A DNA stretch of 64,000 bases from Perca fluviatilis (GCF_010015445.1 NC_053129.1:21987749-22051748), one strand, 5' to 3'. Shown: positions 48,190-62,213, numbered from the stretch's first letter. A program made the numbers and translations. Notes: generated by a model not told the origin, from the letters alone.

Positions 48190-48440
48190 AAGAGTTGAAC
48201 CAATTTTTACCTGCAGCGGACTCGATAATTATAGTTCCTAAGGGAACTGTATCCATGGTGGGCTATCACCTGTGGAGCTAATCTGAATCATTCCTGTAAT
48301 TAATGAGGCCTTAATGAAGGCTCTGAAGCTCTGCCTCAGGTCATTAACTGCAGGCAGAGCCGATGCCGCTAAATGCTACTTTGCTCTCAGCTGTTGCATA
48401 CCTTTTAGCATGTCTTTGAATTACAAAGACCCACTGTGAG
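48190..48440. other. Candidate conserved non-coding element
   Basis: Repeat-free sequence with dense palindromic and homeodomain-type cores: CTCGATAATTATAG, CTGTAATTAATGAGGCCTTA, GGTCATTAACTGCAGGC. No simple repeats and no coding potential. This texture is typical of vertebrate developmental enhancers, but conservation cannot be judged from one genome. Confidence 0.3.
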
Positions 48441-48992
48441 ACAACAGAGAGAAATTAAGAGGTCATTCCCAAAACACTATTCATGTGTTGAGTAGTGCTC
48501 CTCATTTGTTCCAGTGTTAAAAAAACTTGAAAAAATTAGCACTCATATTGCTACTTATGTTTCATTTGGTTTGTTTAATCACGATTCACAAACAGTTTTC
48601 CTCCGCAGAAATATGAGAAATGTATTTGTACTTCTTTTAAAGAATCGTGCCCCTGTGTAACAATTTCATAACTTTTAGCTGCTCTTTTGTAAAGCACCTG
48701 TAGCATTTCTGACTTATTACTTAAATATCTGTATTATTTGACGCTTAAATATGTGGGTACACATCTATGGTGTATCCAGTTTATAAATGCAAAACGTCTT
48801 TTGACAGGGAGGTAACCACATCTGGTCCAAGATAACCAACATTATCATATGTCTTCCTGTGCAGAGTATGTGCCTTTTCTCCAAAAATATTTAAAAGAAA
48901 GTCCCTAAAACTTTGTGCATTGGCAAGGAAGATTTTGACAACAGAAATACTTATAATATACAAATGCCAATTTTACATTTACATGGACTACT
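48441..48992. other. Non-coding, nothing recognised
   Basis: AT-rich sequence without recognisable features. Confidence 0.5.
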
Positions 48993-48995
48993 GCA

Positions 48996-49093
<98 letters not shown>
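48993..49093. repeat. (CA)n microsatellite, one interruption
   Basis: CA array of about 100 bp with a single ACC interruption at about 49002. Confidence 0.97.
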
Positions 49094-49094
<1 letters not shown>

Positions 49095-49279
49095 AACATG
49101 GCCTGGAAGAGTGTTATGTCAAGTACCTCCCATCATGCTTTGTTCCTGTGTAGTGAAGTGAGTGAAGCGAATGGCAATTCTTCATTCTCACCCTCCACCC
49201 CAACTTTCATCCTTTCCTCCCTCCTTTCCTTCTCACCACATACTCCCTCTCCCCACTGTGGAGTTGCACATACAAAAAG

Positions 49280-49362
49280 CCCCCCCCCCCCCCTTTTTTT
49301 TTTCCTTTCTTCACCCCCCCCCCCCCCCCCCCCCCCCCCTTTTTTTCCCCCTCCTTTCCTCC
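49280..49362. repeat. Extreme polypyrimidine tract with C14 and C26 runs
   Basis: There is a run of 14 C (49280-49293), 10 T, a mixed C/T patch, a single A at 49313, then 26 C (49314-49339) and 7 T. Pyrimidine-rich sequence continues on both sides (49180-49250 and on to 49362). The minus strand is G-tract DNA able to form G-quadruplex or triplex structures. Assembly errors in run length are likely here. Confidence 0.9.
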
Positions 49363-49399
49363 ACCTTAACAGCCTTCCCATTTCTCTTTTTTACTTCTG

Positions 49400-50100
49400 T
49401 CAGTTTTCACTCTTGTTCACTCCCACCATTCAGCTCCTGTGCGCCTTATTTCCTCCATATTTCAGAAATTCAAACTGCCGACTGGTGAACCGTTTTTTTC
49501 TTTAAATCGGAGGAATAAATTTTGATAAGAGAGAGGGTTACGCTGACATCCTCCCTCCCCCCTCTCTCCTTCCCTTCCGCCGCTATCCACTGTACCGATC
49601 AATCAATCTCCATTTCATACATTCCATCTCTCCTCTCCAGCATCCTATCGTGGACCAGAAACAAAGCAGGCTCCCATTATTCCCCCCCTCCAACCCACCC
49701 ACCCACCTACCCTTCAGCTTCCGACCGGGCCTGGCTGGTTAATCTTCCCGAGGCGTTCAGTGTCTAACCGACCCCCCTGATGCCAGCACACAAAGAGAGG
49801 GCTCCCTAATTCTCCCTTTCTCTCCTTTACCCTCACCCACCCTCACCCCTTTGCCGCACCCCCCACTTACATTCTCCATCCACCGGGCCCCAGAACCAGC
49901 GGAAAGGCTTTGAAGAGGGGGAACACCCCCTCCCAGCTTCTGCCTTCCATCCCTCTAGTACCCCCAAACCCATCAAAAAAAAAACTGCACCGCCAAGGCT
50001 GTCAGGGTGGCCCTTCCTTTTCTCCCCCCTTTGTGGGGTCCTGTGTACCCCGCTTTACATACCCCAGAACCTTAGCATCTACACCCCCCCACCCCCCTCC
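49400..50100. other. C/T-rich non-coding stretch
   Basis: Long C-rich, CpG-poor sequence with CCCACCCACCCACC near 49694. Open frames are low-complexity and not credible as genes. Confidence 0.5.
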
Positions 50101-50290
50101 ATCCAGCTCATGAAAGACCGACCTGCTCAAGAATGTTGTTTTTAGCGCCTTCCTTTTCTCATTGAGCGGGTGATTGGTGATGTGCCCGGTTTTGTTGCCC
50201 GTATCAATGGTGCCACTTGATGACAATTTGGCGGGCGAGACGGCCATTTTTAATCAGACGTTAATTTATTGCGCTGCACCCTTGCTGGCA
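50101..50290. other. Candidate conserved non-coding element
   Basis: Repeat-free, CpG-retaining sequence with TTGAGCGGGTGATTGG, TGGCGGGCGAGACGGCC and CAGACGTTAATTTATTGCG. No exon is seen. The call is from texture only. Confidence 0.25.
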
Positions 50291-50580
50291 TGACTTTGGT
50301 TAAAGGAATGAGTAGGGTGTTGTGTAGCTTTTTGTTCCTTGTTTTGTTGTGGAGTGTGGCTAACATTAATAGCGTGTAGCTATAGTCCTTCTTTACAGAG
50401 GCCTCCAGTGGCACTGAGCCTTGCCTGAACGAAAAGTCCCTGCATTTTGTAAAAGACCTAAACACATCTGAGCACTACCGCATCGGGGTTACAATCACTT
50501 GATTCTCCAGCTATAATAGATGTACAATATGTACTCACATACTTACTGTACATAATAGAACTACTGGCTCATACACTACA

Positions 50581-50940
50581 CTAAGTCGGCTATATTTAAA
50601 AACACCATTATGTATCACATGTGTGTGATAAAATTGCGTTCACACTTTCAGGTCATTTACATAAAGATCTTCAGCTTCACTAAAAAGTTATATTATATTG
50701 ATTATATTCTTCTGATCCTTCTTATATTTAGAGAATGTGTGACATGCACCAACAACACCAAGACAAATTCCTTGTATGCGTAAAAAGCGTACTTGGCAAT
50801 AAAACCTTTTCTGATTCTGATTTCTGATTCTGATTCTAAGTCGGCTTTATTTAAAAACACCATTAAGTATCACATGTGTGATAAAATTGCGTTCACACTT
50901 TCAGGTCATTTACATAAAGATCTTCAGCTTCACTAAAAAG
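50581..50940 (+). mobile_element. Short retroposon tail flanked by roughly 106-bp direct repeats
   Basis: A 148-bp insert (50688-50835) lies between direct repeats 50581-50687 and 50836-50940. The repeats start CTAAGTCGGC and end CACTAAAAAG, and differ by about two substitutions and one 2-bp indel. The insert carries CAAATTCCTTGTATGCGTAA, TACTTGGCAATAAAACC and a 3' (TTCTGA)n tail, wording of a 5'-truncated non-LTR retrotransposon. The direct repeat begins exactly after the tail, as expected for a target-site duplication, but is unusually long. Confidence 0.8.
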
Positions 50941-51755
50941 CCTAGACATTAGGAAATGGCTAAATATCTTTATTTTACTTCTCTTTGGTTGTACAAACAG
51001 GAAAATGATGCACCACAGTCAGCATTTAGGAAGGTGTGGGACAGACACATGCCGGTTAAGGCGCCAGTATACTCCAATAGCGCATGAAACCTCCTCGCCC
51101 CACACCTTTCTGAAATCAGGATTTCTGCATCTTTCTGAAACCCCCAATCCAACAAGCACGGCCACTTAATGCAGCCATTTGTATGGGTGTGTTGAGATTA
51201 GAAAGTAAACAGGGTTTTAATTTCTCTACAGCTCACTTTTTTATTCTTTACACAGCTAATTCTGTCACGCTGTCAGGCTTAGCTGATCTGCCAAAGATAA
51301 ATGCTGGGCACCTGATACCTGATTTCACCATATTTATTCACCGCACTGGATTTATAGTAAACTGGCAACTAGAAATCTGAGCTTGAACACTGACCAAAGG
51401 GTCACGGCTGTTCCTCTCTGTCTCCATCTTTCTCTCTATGCATGCTGCTTTGTCTAACATGTACAATATCTCCTCTGTCTGTCAGCCTGTAGGTCTTGGT
51501 GTTTTTTTGGCAACCTGCGTTTATTGGTGCTAGTGGCGATCTTTTCAAATCTGGTCTTTGACCACATTCCAAAAGCCATTACCACTCAAAGTAGAAGGTG
51601 GGAGAAAAGCAGCATTACTGTGTCTGTGGGTGGATACCTGAGTGAATGGCATGTGCACAGCTGGAAAATTGATCCTACTTCAAACAGCAGTATGAATCAG
51701 AGAGGTATCACTAACACCACCCACTCAAAAGCAATAAAACAAGTGCAGGGAGGGG

Positions 51756-51759
<4 letters not shown>
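50941..51759. other. Non-coding, nothing recognised
   Basis: Unique-looking sequence with no exon or repeat recognised. Confidence 0.5.
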
Positions 51760-51808
<49 letters not shown>

Positions 51809-51815
51809 TGTGTGT
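51760..51815. repeat. (GT)n microsatellite, interrupted
   Basis: GT array of about 45 bp, then GGGT and a further short GT run. Confidence 0.95.
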
Positions 51816-53985
<2,170 letters not shown>

Positions 53986-53989
53986 TGTT

Positions 53990-54370
53990 TTCAATTTGCC
54001 TGTAAAGTTTGACTGCTCCTCAAAGCACCATCCAGTACTCTATCTTTAATCAGGGTTGTCATTTCACATTTTCCATATCCGTGAACCATGCAAATTACCG
54101 TTTTCCTCAGTACTCTTAGTCTAGAGGGGGGCAGTCCCCATTAATAAAGCACTTATTATAATTTGTCCATACCTTAATTCTCTGATTTCACCATTGCTCT
54201 TTCATATTTCTATGCCATTCGTTACAGCCTATATCCCTGGAAGGCATATTGGACGCTCATAAAACATGATTTGAGGGCTAATATAAACCTGTTACGTACA
54301 TAAAAACAGAATTTAATGGCTGCCCACATCTAATCTGTAGCGTTGGCTTTGAAAGGGGGAATAATTTCAG
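53990..54370. other. Candidate conserved non-coding element
   Basis: Repeat-free for nearly 400 bp with ATGCAAATTACCG (octamer-like), CCCCATTAATAAAGC, TACCTTAATTCTCTG and CATAAAACATGATTTG. No coding frame. This is the best enhancer-like stretch by texture, but conservation is untested. Confidence 0.35.
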
Positions 54371-54484
54371 GCTTTGAAGATGATAAAGAGTGATGGAGGG
54401 AGCTGTATGGAGAAGCAAGTATGCGCTTCCCATATCAATCAAGGCCTATGGATGGCGTGGCTAGTTAGCAGCTCGTGATTGTTT

Positions 54485-54670
54485 TGAGGCCCTTCGCTGG
54501 GGTTCCAGTGTATCCCCGAGGCCTGTCCCTTTTGGTTGGCCCAGTGGGGGGCGAGGTGGCGCCTCCGCAGCCCCAACTCCAGCCCACGTTCATGCGTCCG
54601 TTCGGATCCATCACTGCAGGGCGGAGTGGTGGGGCAAGGGCCGGTCTTTGTCCAGCACCGCATTCTTTGG
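54485..54670. other. Small CpG-rich block
   Basis: GC-rich with about a dozen CpGs by eye. Both strands carry ORFs (for example 54439-54798 minus) that overlap and match no family. It might be a small CpG island or a conserved element. Promoter function is not supported by any adjacent exon. Confidence 0.3.
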
Positions 54671-55250
54671 CCCATTGTGCACAGACCACAACCATTTAGG
54701 GATTTTAAAGGCTCGTTTGCACAATTCCTTTTGTCAGCGACCCTCAGCACAGAAAAGCAGGACAGCAGCAGAGGGGGATGGGGCCAGTGGTTTTTCAATG
54801 TAAAAAGGAAAAAAGATGGAAAATTAAATGAAGAATAAAAGAGGGGGTGAAAATTAGGTTTGTTGTTGTTTTTTTATTACATGCAGTGGTGATATAGTGA
54901 ATCAGGGCCCTTGGCACAGTACATATGCTCCCCTTCGCCTTCATTGAAGCTCTCTGTCTCACCACGTCTTCATGAAAGCCTTGGATTTCTTTTCCCTGGG
55001 CAACAGGCAGGCATACTTTTCTCATGGCACCAAGGCACATGTCGTAATGGGAATACAGATACCGTCTCAGACACATCATATGTTTTCATAGAGTAAAACA
55101 AATGCAAGGACCACCCTCCCAGCTGCCCATAAGAAAACATCTTCTTATCAGAATATTTTCCCTTTTCTCTGCATTCCTGGGAATACGTGAGAGCTGTGAG
55201 GGTCCTTGGTTGGAGAGCTTGTTTTGACTGTGATTAATGCAGTGCATATA
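54671..55250. other. Non-coding, nothing recognised
   Basis: Unique-looking sequence with no exon or repeat recognised. Confidence 0.45.
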
Positions 55251-55257
55251 TGTGTGT

Positions 55258-55321
<64 letters not shown>
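55251..55321. repeat. (GT)n microsatellite
   Basis: GT array of about 70 bp with one TA interruption near the start. Confidence 0.97.
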
Positions 55322-55322
<1 letters not shown>

Positions 55323-57261
55323 CTGTTGCATAACCCAGATCCTCCTGCATCCTTAATGGCGTAATGATGCATAGCCAGGATGCTTAGATGTCTGATTTTA
55401 AAGAGTCAGTGAAGTCACTGATTGATATTCACATTCGGTGATGATAAACATTGAATTCATTTTATTTGCAGTATTTAGTGTCACAACACTGAAATGGATC
55501 AAGCATCACTCTACTCCACTTCTTCCTGGTCCACGTTTGGGTCAGAACTTTTCTCTCTTTTTATTCTAAGAGTAATGGAAAGGAACAATCACATAATTTT
55601 AGTTTTATTGTTGTAATATGCCTCTTATGCCGGATTGTAATGTGTAACACCTTACCCTAGGGGGTGGGTGGATTGACACCTAATGTATTAAAACTGTAGA
55701 TCCGTCTTACATTCGATCATGTCTTGGTACATTAACACTCTTTGTAGTCCGTGCACCACTTGCTTCTCTGCAGCTCAGTTCAGAGAATCCACACAATAAT
55801 GTGAGATGACCGGTAATGAAAATGTATTCTGATGTAGACTATTAATTATGCATTTGGCTCTTCATGACACATTGCCCTCCCGTATGTTACATTAGCTCCT
55901 TTTAATAATAAAGATTATTTAAAGTGGTGATTGTGGCCCTTGTGTTACTTGGTATCGGATCAGAATGCATCAAATAAAAAATAAATAATCCAAAATAAGA
56001 AGACGTTTCCCACTTAGATAATTAAATATCTGATCATATAATAAGTAAACAAATCTAAGAAGTATTTGATGCCAACTTTTCTATACTTGACACTTTCATA
56101 TAACCCTGGGCACATTTTGGTCTCTACTCAACAAGTATTAGCCCCAACCTTAATTGAAGCCAAATACTTTATCCATGTCAACAAAGGTTAAGATAATGTG
56201 TTTAGAAGACAGACCACAATCCTCTTCTTCTTCTACACATCTAGCAATATCAACACTTTCCCACACATATTGTGACAGAGCAATGTCTTAATACGCCCAC
56301 CTCATTTATTCATTGATTTGTAATCAGCTAACTGAATAACTAGCTGGATTTATCTGCTGATGCCAAATGTGAAGGATGTTTTGTGCTGCAGTGTTTTGTG
56401 AGTGTGTTTGTGTGTTTGTTGTTAAGTGTTGGTCTTACATTGCACATGAATAGCTGGCCACAGGGGGTTAGATTGTAACACGCTAATCTGATGTGCTGGA
56501 GGATAGTTAAAGTCTGTCTTAGTCATTTAAAGAGCATTGTTATCATCCTGATTGGGTTTAGCACTCAAGCAGAAACCAATGCATTCCTTCCTATTGTGTT
56601 TCATTCACCGGAAAAAAGCTGGAGAGAAACAAAAGACACCAAGCATCACAATCTGGCCCTATTGTTGCTCATACAGTGACCAGCAGAGTCTCTTAGAACA
56701 TTTTATTGATTGACTTAACACTTGACTGTGAAGAATCTATTACGATTTATTTTTATTCAAGAGGCTTTTTTCAGATTGGATTTCTGGATTCTGATCCTCT
56801 ACAGGGAAATGGAGGACACTGAGCAAGGGTCGTGGCTTCTGGCTGAAGGGGTCAGAGTCGAAATGACATGCAAGGTGGTGATGAAGAAAGTGGGGAAAAC
56901 AAATGGTTGCTATGGAACAAGTCAATGGTATTTGAGTTGAGACCAAGCTTTTGAGAAAAGCTTTAAAGGTAGTCTCAACCGAAACTTGTAAGGTACAAAT
57001 GTGACAGGTGATTATTCAAGATGCATGAAATTACATGTCCAGACGAATGTGAGTGCATTCTTACTTAATCTATAGGGACACACGCTTAGTTCTGTGATCT
57101 ATTCTGTTTCTTCCACCACTTGTTAACTCTTCTTGCCAAGTTTGTAATATGTTCAGAGCTCGCTAACTTGCACAGGCGTGTTCTTGAGAGTCAAAGGATG
57201 GTATGTAAAGAGAAGAGGAGCTTAAAGATGATTCCAGGGGCGCATTAACTGATTTTGTCTT
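55322..57261. other. Non-coding, nothing recognised
   Basis: 55830-55940 has an enhancer-like texture (CTATTAATTATGCATTTGGC, CCTTTTAATAATAAAG). The remainder is AT-rich with no recognised element. Confidence 0.4.
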
Positions 57262-57399
57262 TTTTTATGTGATCAAATGTTGTTTTTATTCAACAAACAT
57301 AAACACAATCAGCAGCATGGTACAGGTGACAGAACATACATATAACCCAAACCCCCCCCAAAAACATTTTTTTATTAATTAATTAAAATGAAATAAGGA

Positions 57400-57438
<39 letters not shown>

Positions 57439-58380
57439 CGCAAAACAATATCACCCAGAGACTATTTAGAATATCACCCCACCCTCCCCAGGACCCCGTA
57501 AGCTGGCAACTATAGTCACAGTCTGCCTTTTAATGTCTCTGCCATTAAAAGCCACATTTCCACATTCACCTGTCTAGCACCATTGATGCGGGCTGTTGAA
57601 AGTTCCATATAAACTCTCAAGAAAGGTCAGAAGCCACTGCTTAATAGTCAAAGTGTGTGGGGGCTTCCAGCGCACTGACACTATTTTCTTTGCAGCTGTA
57701 AGCCCAGCAAGGATTATCCTTTTCTGACATTTAGAAATCTGGAGTGAAGAAGTGTCATTCAGTAGCAGAACTGGTATTGTCGTGGGAACTGTCCCATAAA
57801 CGAATGTCGTCAGTTCTGAGGCAACATTTTGCTAGAACCCTGCAACAGGGGGACACTCACAAAACATATGAAGAAATGTGCCCATGGTCTTTAGCGAACA
57901 CAATGTGCATGAAGCATCACCAATAATTTTCATCAGGCACAGCCAGTCAAATAAGTGGATTTGCTGGTGGTCGGGATTTCTAGGAGCCAATTTAACATTT
58001 TCCATACATTGCTCCAGTCAAAATCCAGCTCTAGCCCTGGGAAATCCCTCCTCCATACTCTGTCTAGTGGAAGTGTCTGGTGTGAGGCTTCTCTTATATA
58101 CTGATATAGGGTGGATACCATGCCCAGTGAATCACTTTTAGTAATGAACAGCTCATGAAGCAGATGTGCAGGCAAAGGATGCTGCCACGGTACGCCATGC
58201 ACATTAAGAGCTGCTCTAAGTTGGAGGTAAAAAAAGAATGATGTGTCTGGTAGATTAAAATCTTTCTTGAGGTCTAGAAAGGAGCACAGTCCGTTTAGAC
58301 CGAAAACGTCCCCTAAAAGGTGAATGCCCCCCTTTTCCCGTTGGAGGAAGGTGATTGGCCTACCCCCTATCAACAAATCA
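57262..58380 (-). mobile_element. LINE fragment, L1/Tx1-like 3' end
   Basis: On the minus strand this holds the C-terminus of ORF2, then a 3' UTR with a (TA)n array (57403-57435) and an AATAAA-type signal near 57285. The 5' truncation is at 58380, exactly where a Helitron-like sequence begins in the opposite orientation. Protein wording points to the Tx1/L1 group known in fish and amphibians. Confidence 0.75.
57560..58376 (-). pseudogene. ORF2 C-terminus of L1/Tx1-like LINE, frameshifted
   Basis: The first open segment (58376-57933) contains GLNGLCSFLDLKKDFNLPDT, FFFYLQLRAALN and WSNVWKMLNWLLEIPTTSKS, typical of the region between reverse transcriptase and the C-terminal zinc finger. After a frameshift near 57940 another frame reads KIIGDASCTLC...GTFLHMFCECPP, a CCHC finger seen at the end of L1/Tx1 ORF2. 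Further on, IKQWLLTFLESLYGTF is followed by degraded sequence. The catalytic domains are missing, so it is inactive. Confidence 0.75.
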
Positions 58381-58480
58381 TCTATCTATAAATTTCAGTA
58401 ACGTCTGTCTGTGTGTCTGTGTGTTATGCGCATATCTCTTGAACCGTTAGTCTGATTGATTCCAAACTTGACAGGTGTCT
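58381..58480 (+). mobile_element. Helitron-like 5' end
   Basis: It begins TCTATCTATAAATTTC, then ACGTCTGTCTGTGTGTCTGT and TTATGCGCATATCTCTTGAA, CCGTTAGTCTGATTGATTCC. A TC start after an A, followed by this CGTCTGTCTGT...GCGCATATCTC wording, matches my memory of fish Helitron 5' ends. No Rep-helicase coding and no CTRR-ended 3' hairpin was located, so its length is unknown. Confidence 0.4.
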
Positions 58481-61400
58481 TGGTACGGGCACAAGTAAGT
58501 GTGGTGTCAAGTTTGATGTTGTGTGGATTAGAAATGCAAAATATATCGTTAAATATATATCAGTAAAAGAAGCACACATAGGCTTTTGCTGCTCTAGCCG
58601 CTGGCCACTCCCCCTCTCACACTGCACACTGAGTGAGCACAGCGCAGGACCAGACACAGAGAGGGTCGAAAAAAGCAGCGGAGCTTTTGCTGGATATACT
58701 GTACCAAACTTACTTTTCTTCACTTTCTTGGAGCACGAGCGGATAGCTAAAAGGAACATCGTGACTTTTCTGTGTCTATTTTTTCACTAAGAGTAAACTC
58801 AACAAAAAGCCATTTGCCAACACTAAATATCAAACAAAAGCCAAACGCTATATAGTAATAAGTTGCTGTGAGCTGTAGCCTACATTCACCACTTCTAAAC
58901 TGAAGTGGAACATGCCGTAATCCCGGAGATTACACAGCGCTGTGCAATGCGAGAAAATCTCAGAGCTGAACTGGGCAGACACAGAACTTTTCATTAGAAT
59001 GGAAGGTGTGCATGTTACCTTGTACCAGAGACCATCAAAGTTCCACATCACAGTCAGGAACATGCAAATAATAAAAAGTCAGGTGGCAGAGAAAGAAACT
59101 GTCCAGCATGACCAGCCGTGAAAAACAACTGAGTCTGCGGGGACTGTGGCCAAAATCAAAGGCGAAGATAGGTGTATAATTTGAGATAGCCGTACAGTCA
59201 AAATATGCTTTATCAGCCCAATGACAGACCACCCGGAGAATGCAAAAAGCCTTTAAGTTCAGACAGATCGTAGGCAGAGCTCCATATTAAACCAGCGATT
59301 GGTGGAGGTCAACCCTCCGCTTCCGAGGAGCTGCGGCTGCGGGCCCCATCTGTGCCTGTCTCTGGAGCCCGTCGGTTGCTCTCCCCCGTAGACATCAGCC
59401 GGGAGTTAAGGAAGTCCTCAGCTTTGCAGGGATGGTTAAACACACGGTAGCCCGATCGAAAAATTCCATGCCTCTCTTCCGTGCTGTGTCTATCACTTGG
59501 CCAAAAGCTTGTCGGCATGGTGGCACTGCCTATAAAGAGCAGACAGCCTCCAGCTTCTGTTGGCACACCACCTGACCCTGCTACCACCTAAATATGCATC
59601 CTACCTCTCAGCTGTTCATCTCCTGGTTCTCCCTTTCTCTCTGTTTCTTATTATTGCATGCCCCTTCCAGCAACAACCCACAGGAAGCCATTCACTTCCT
59701 AATTATCTGCACATCAAACAGGGGTCGCCACGGAGACGCAGACCATAAATTCACCCCCCCTCCCCTCCACTGTGGTGCGATAGCACAGCAACAGCTGCCT
59801 CTAATTGGGGCTGTAGGTTCAAACTGCTAACATATGACTTCCCTCCCGTTCGCTAAACGCACTGCCTCTGCCAAGGCCGCAACACACACGGACCAGGTCA
59901 CCAGCGCCGAGAGGGATGAGGTTTCAGATAAAGAGAGACAGAGAGCGAGCAGAGAAAGAGAAATACACCCATTGATTGCACGGGAAGCTTGGTGTGGTTT
60001 TGGGATGGGCTCTGAAGTGGTCCAGTGTGGCCAGCTCCCCACCGCAGAGACCCTCGGGTCAACAGGAGCTCACCCAGATTGACAAAGAAAAAGAGAGGGA
60101 TGAAGAGAAAAAGAGTGACAGTCTGTGATAACAAAGGCGACCACAGTGCGGTTTCGTGACGGCTCTCTGGGTGAAAACTGATGAGTTATCAGATCCGGCT
60201 GGGCCAGATGTGGCAATACCCTAAAATAAAAAACTTTTACACTTAAGAATTAAGAGTAAGAATTCTTCTTACACTTAACCAGCCGTTACTGAAATGTGAA
60301 GCACTCCTATCTTTTTCGCCATATTAATAAAAATAAAAAATGCTTTGTGTCTTGTCTTGTAATGAGAGGAGGGGTTAGTTACAGGTTTCTTTTCCTGCTC
60401 AAGTACACTTTAGTAGACACATAGATAGATACATGGTCAAAGTGGTCTTCATGTGTTAAACCACCAATAGATAATGAGCTATTTCCAACGCATGACCAAT
60501 GGAGAGGTGTCAGAAGAGGAGTCCATACTCCAAAGGGCTGGAGAGGCTTTAGTACCTGCCACTGCCATGTAAATTGGACCCTTAGAAAGTGAACGAGCCA
60601 GCCTATTGTCTCTAATGGCCTCTTGTTTGAAAAGCCGCCTACAGTGTGAATTGGAGTTTGTATGCACGCTCCAGGGTACGTGCATATGCACTTCCTAGCT
60701 TCCTTTTGAGTTTACTGCATTCAGCAGGAAACACAATTAGCCCAATCAAGTGAAAGGAGGGGGTCCGGGAAGGAGGGGTGGAGAGGACTGGGTTTTATGA
60801 ACATGGGTGGTGAAACGGCAGCATTGTGACGGCAGAGGATATTAGGTGCTTGGCGGCAGCTTTTTTGATGTAGAGGAGTCTTTAGCAGGCATCTGACTCT
60901 TGTTAAAGTGGACCAGCGTACAATTAAAGATATATAGCCCGGGACAGCCATGTGATTTGGATACATTAGCGGATTAGATTTTAAAGGGAGTTGTTTAAAG
61001 GATGGCCAGTAAATACTATTCTGCACTAATGTGTGCTCTCATGTACGCAGTGAATTAGGTTTCGTTTAAAAGCACCATTTTTAAAAGCACGGTAATGGAA
61101 GTCTATTAAAAAGGGATGTTAGGGAGATTAATTATTGGTCCACAAACTGCTGTGTGTGCAGATCCTTATTATGGAAAAAAAATGTATAATCCCAGATGCT
61201 ACTGCTCTCATTCGTCTTTGTCCTTCCTTTATAACCCTCCCCTTTCTCTTAAGATGCTTTTACGTATCAGGCCTTTACTGTCTTTTATGGCAATTTTTAA
61301 GGGTTCATGGAAGTTGTCTTGAGCATTTAGCATTGTGACTGGATGCTCAAGTGAAAATAAAACATTACTGCTTAAATTTTCAATCTGGCATATTGTGTGA

Positions 61401-62200
61401 AAAAGTGTTTCATCACTGCTATGGGAAGTGTCAGGATGCTGTGGTTCTAGTTTCCGACAACAAAAGATGATAGCTATGTTGGTAGCATATAATTGATCAT
61501 ATCCTGTTATGATAATGTTTGTAACAGCCAGAGCTGTTGCTTTTACTGGCACAGTTTGGGCAATTTACTACTAAAGAGTCCAGTCTACATTTCTACTGGT
61601 CTAAGGCAACGTCTTCACTGACATGGATAGATTTAAAAATGCATTTTTACCTCTCCATTGTGGGCTTCCATCCAGGCTAAGATGACATTTCCCACACGAG
61701 GAATGCTGTCCAGGGTGGATAAATTAGGAATTAGTACTGTTTTAGTGTAGATGTACGTGGCTTGGCCAGTTTAGTCCGTCTGCTAGGTGTGAGGAAGGGA
61801 TTGGCTGCTATTGGGAGTAAATAAAGGAAAGGGGGGCCAGCTATTTAAAAAGTTATTGAATCAGGAAATTCCTCTAACACTCTGGGAGGGGCGGGGTCAT
61901 TGCAAGGCTTAGCGGACCCTCTGTAACCACCCCTCTCATACCACTGGATGGACTCAAAAGTGGGCTCACTGGACGTCCCTTAGTCAGCACATGCAGGGGG
62001 TGTAGACAAAAGGTCCATTCTGCCAACAATAGGAGGCATTTAGACCGTCACATACCCTGGTGACTCCAAGGATGGGGATGTTGGGGGTTGTAGGTGAACG
62101 GAGAGAGAGTGGAGATAGGAGAGCTTGGAACTTCAATGGAAAAAAAGCTATCCATAGAAAAGGGCCAGTGCTGTGCAACAGCTAAGCTTACCTATGAGCC
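58481..62200. other. Non-coding, no supported gene
   Basis: 59260-59590 is GC-richer and holds a 92-codon minus-strand ORF without a recognised domain. A small palindrome (GTAAGAATTCTTCTTAC) lies at about 60257. The remainder is unique-looking with no repeat family recognised. Confidence 0.45.
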
Positions 62201-62213
62201 AGGTCAAAGGTCA
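62201..62213 (+). promoter_or_regulatory. Perfect DR1 nuclear-receptor motif
   Basis: AGGTCAAAGGTCA on the plus strand is the same 13-mer as at 1010-1022 (minus). It fits RXR-heterodimer, HNF4 and COUP-TF consensus. No neighbouring exon is seen. Function is inferred from the motif. Confidence 0.4.

Noticed and set aside
49098..49505. 135-codon proline/phenylalanine-rich ORF
   Set aside because: It is a product of the polypyrimidine tract, with biased composition and no conserved domain.
54439..54838. Candidate CpG-island gene
   Set aside because: Open frames on both strands overlap with equal plausibility and none resembles a known family. Kept only as a CpG-rich block.
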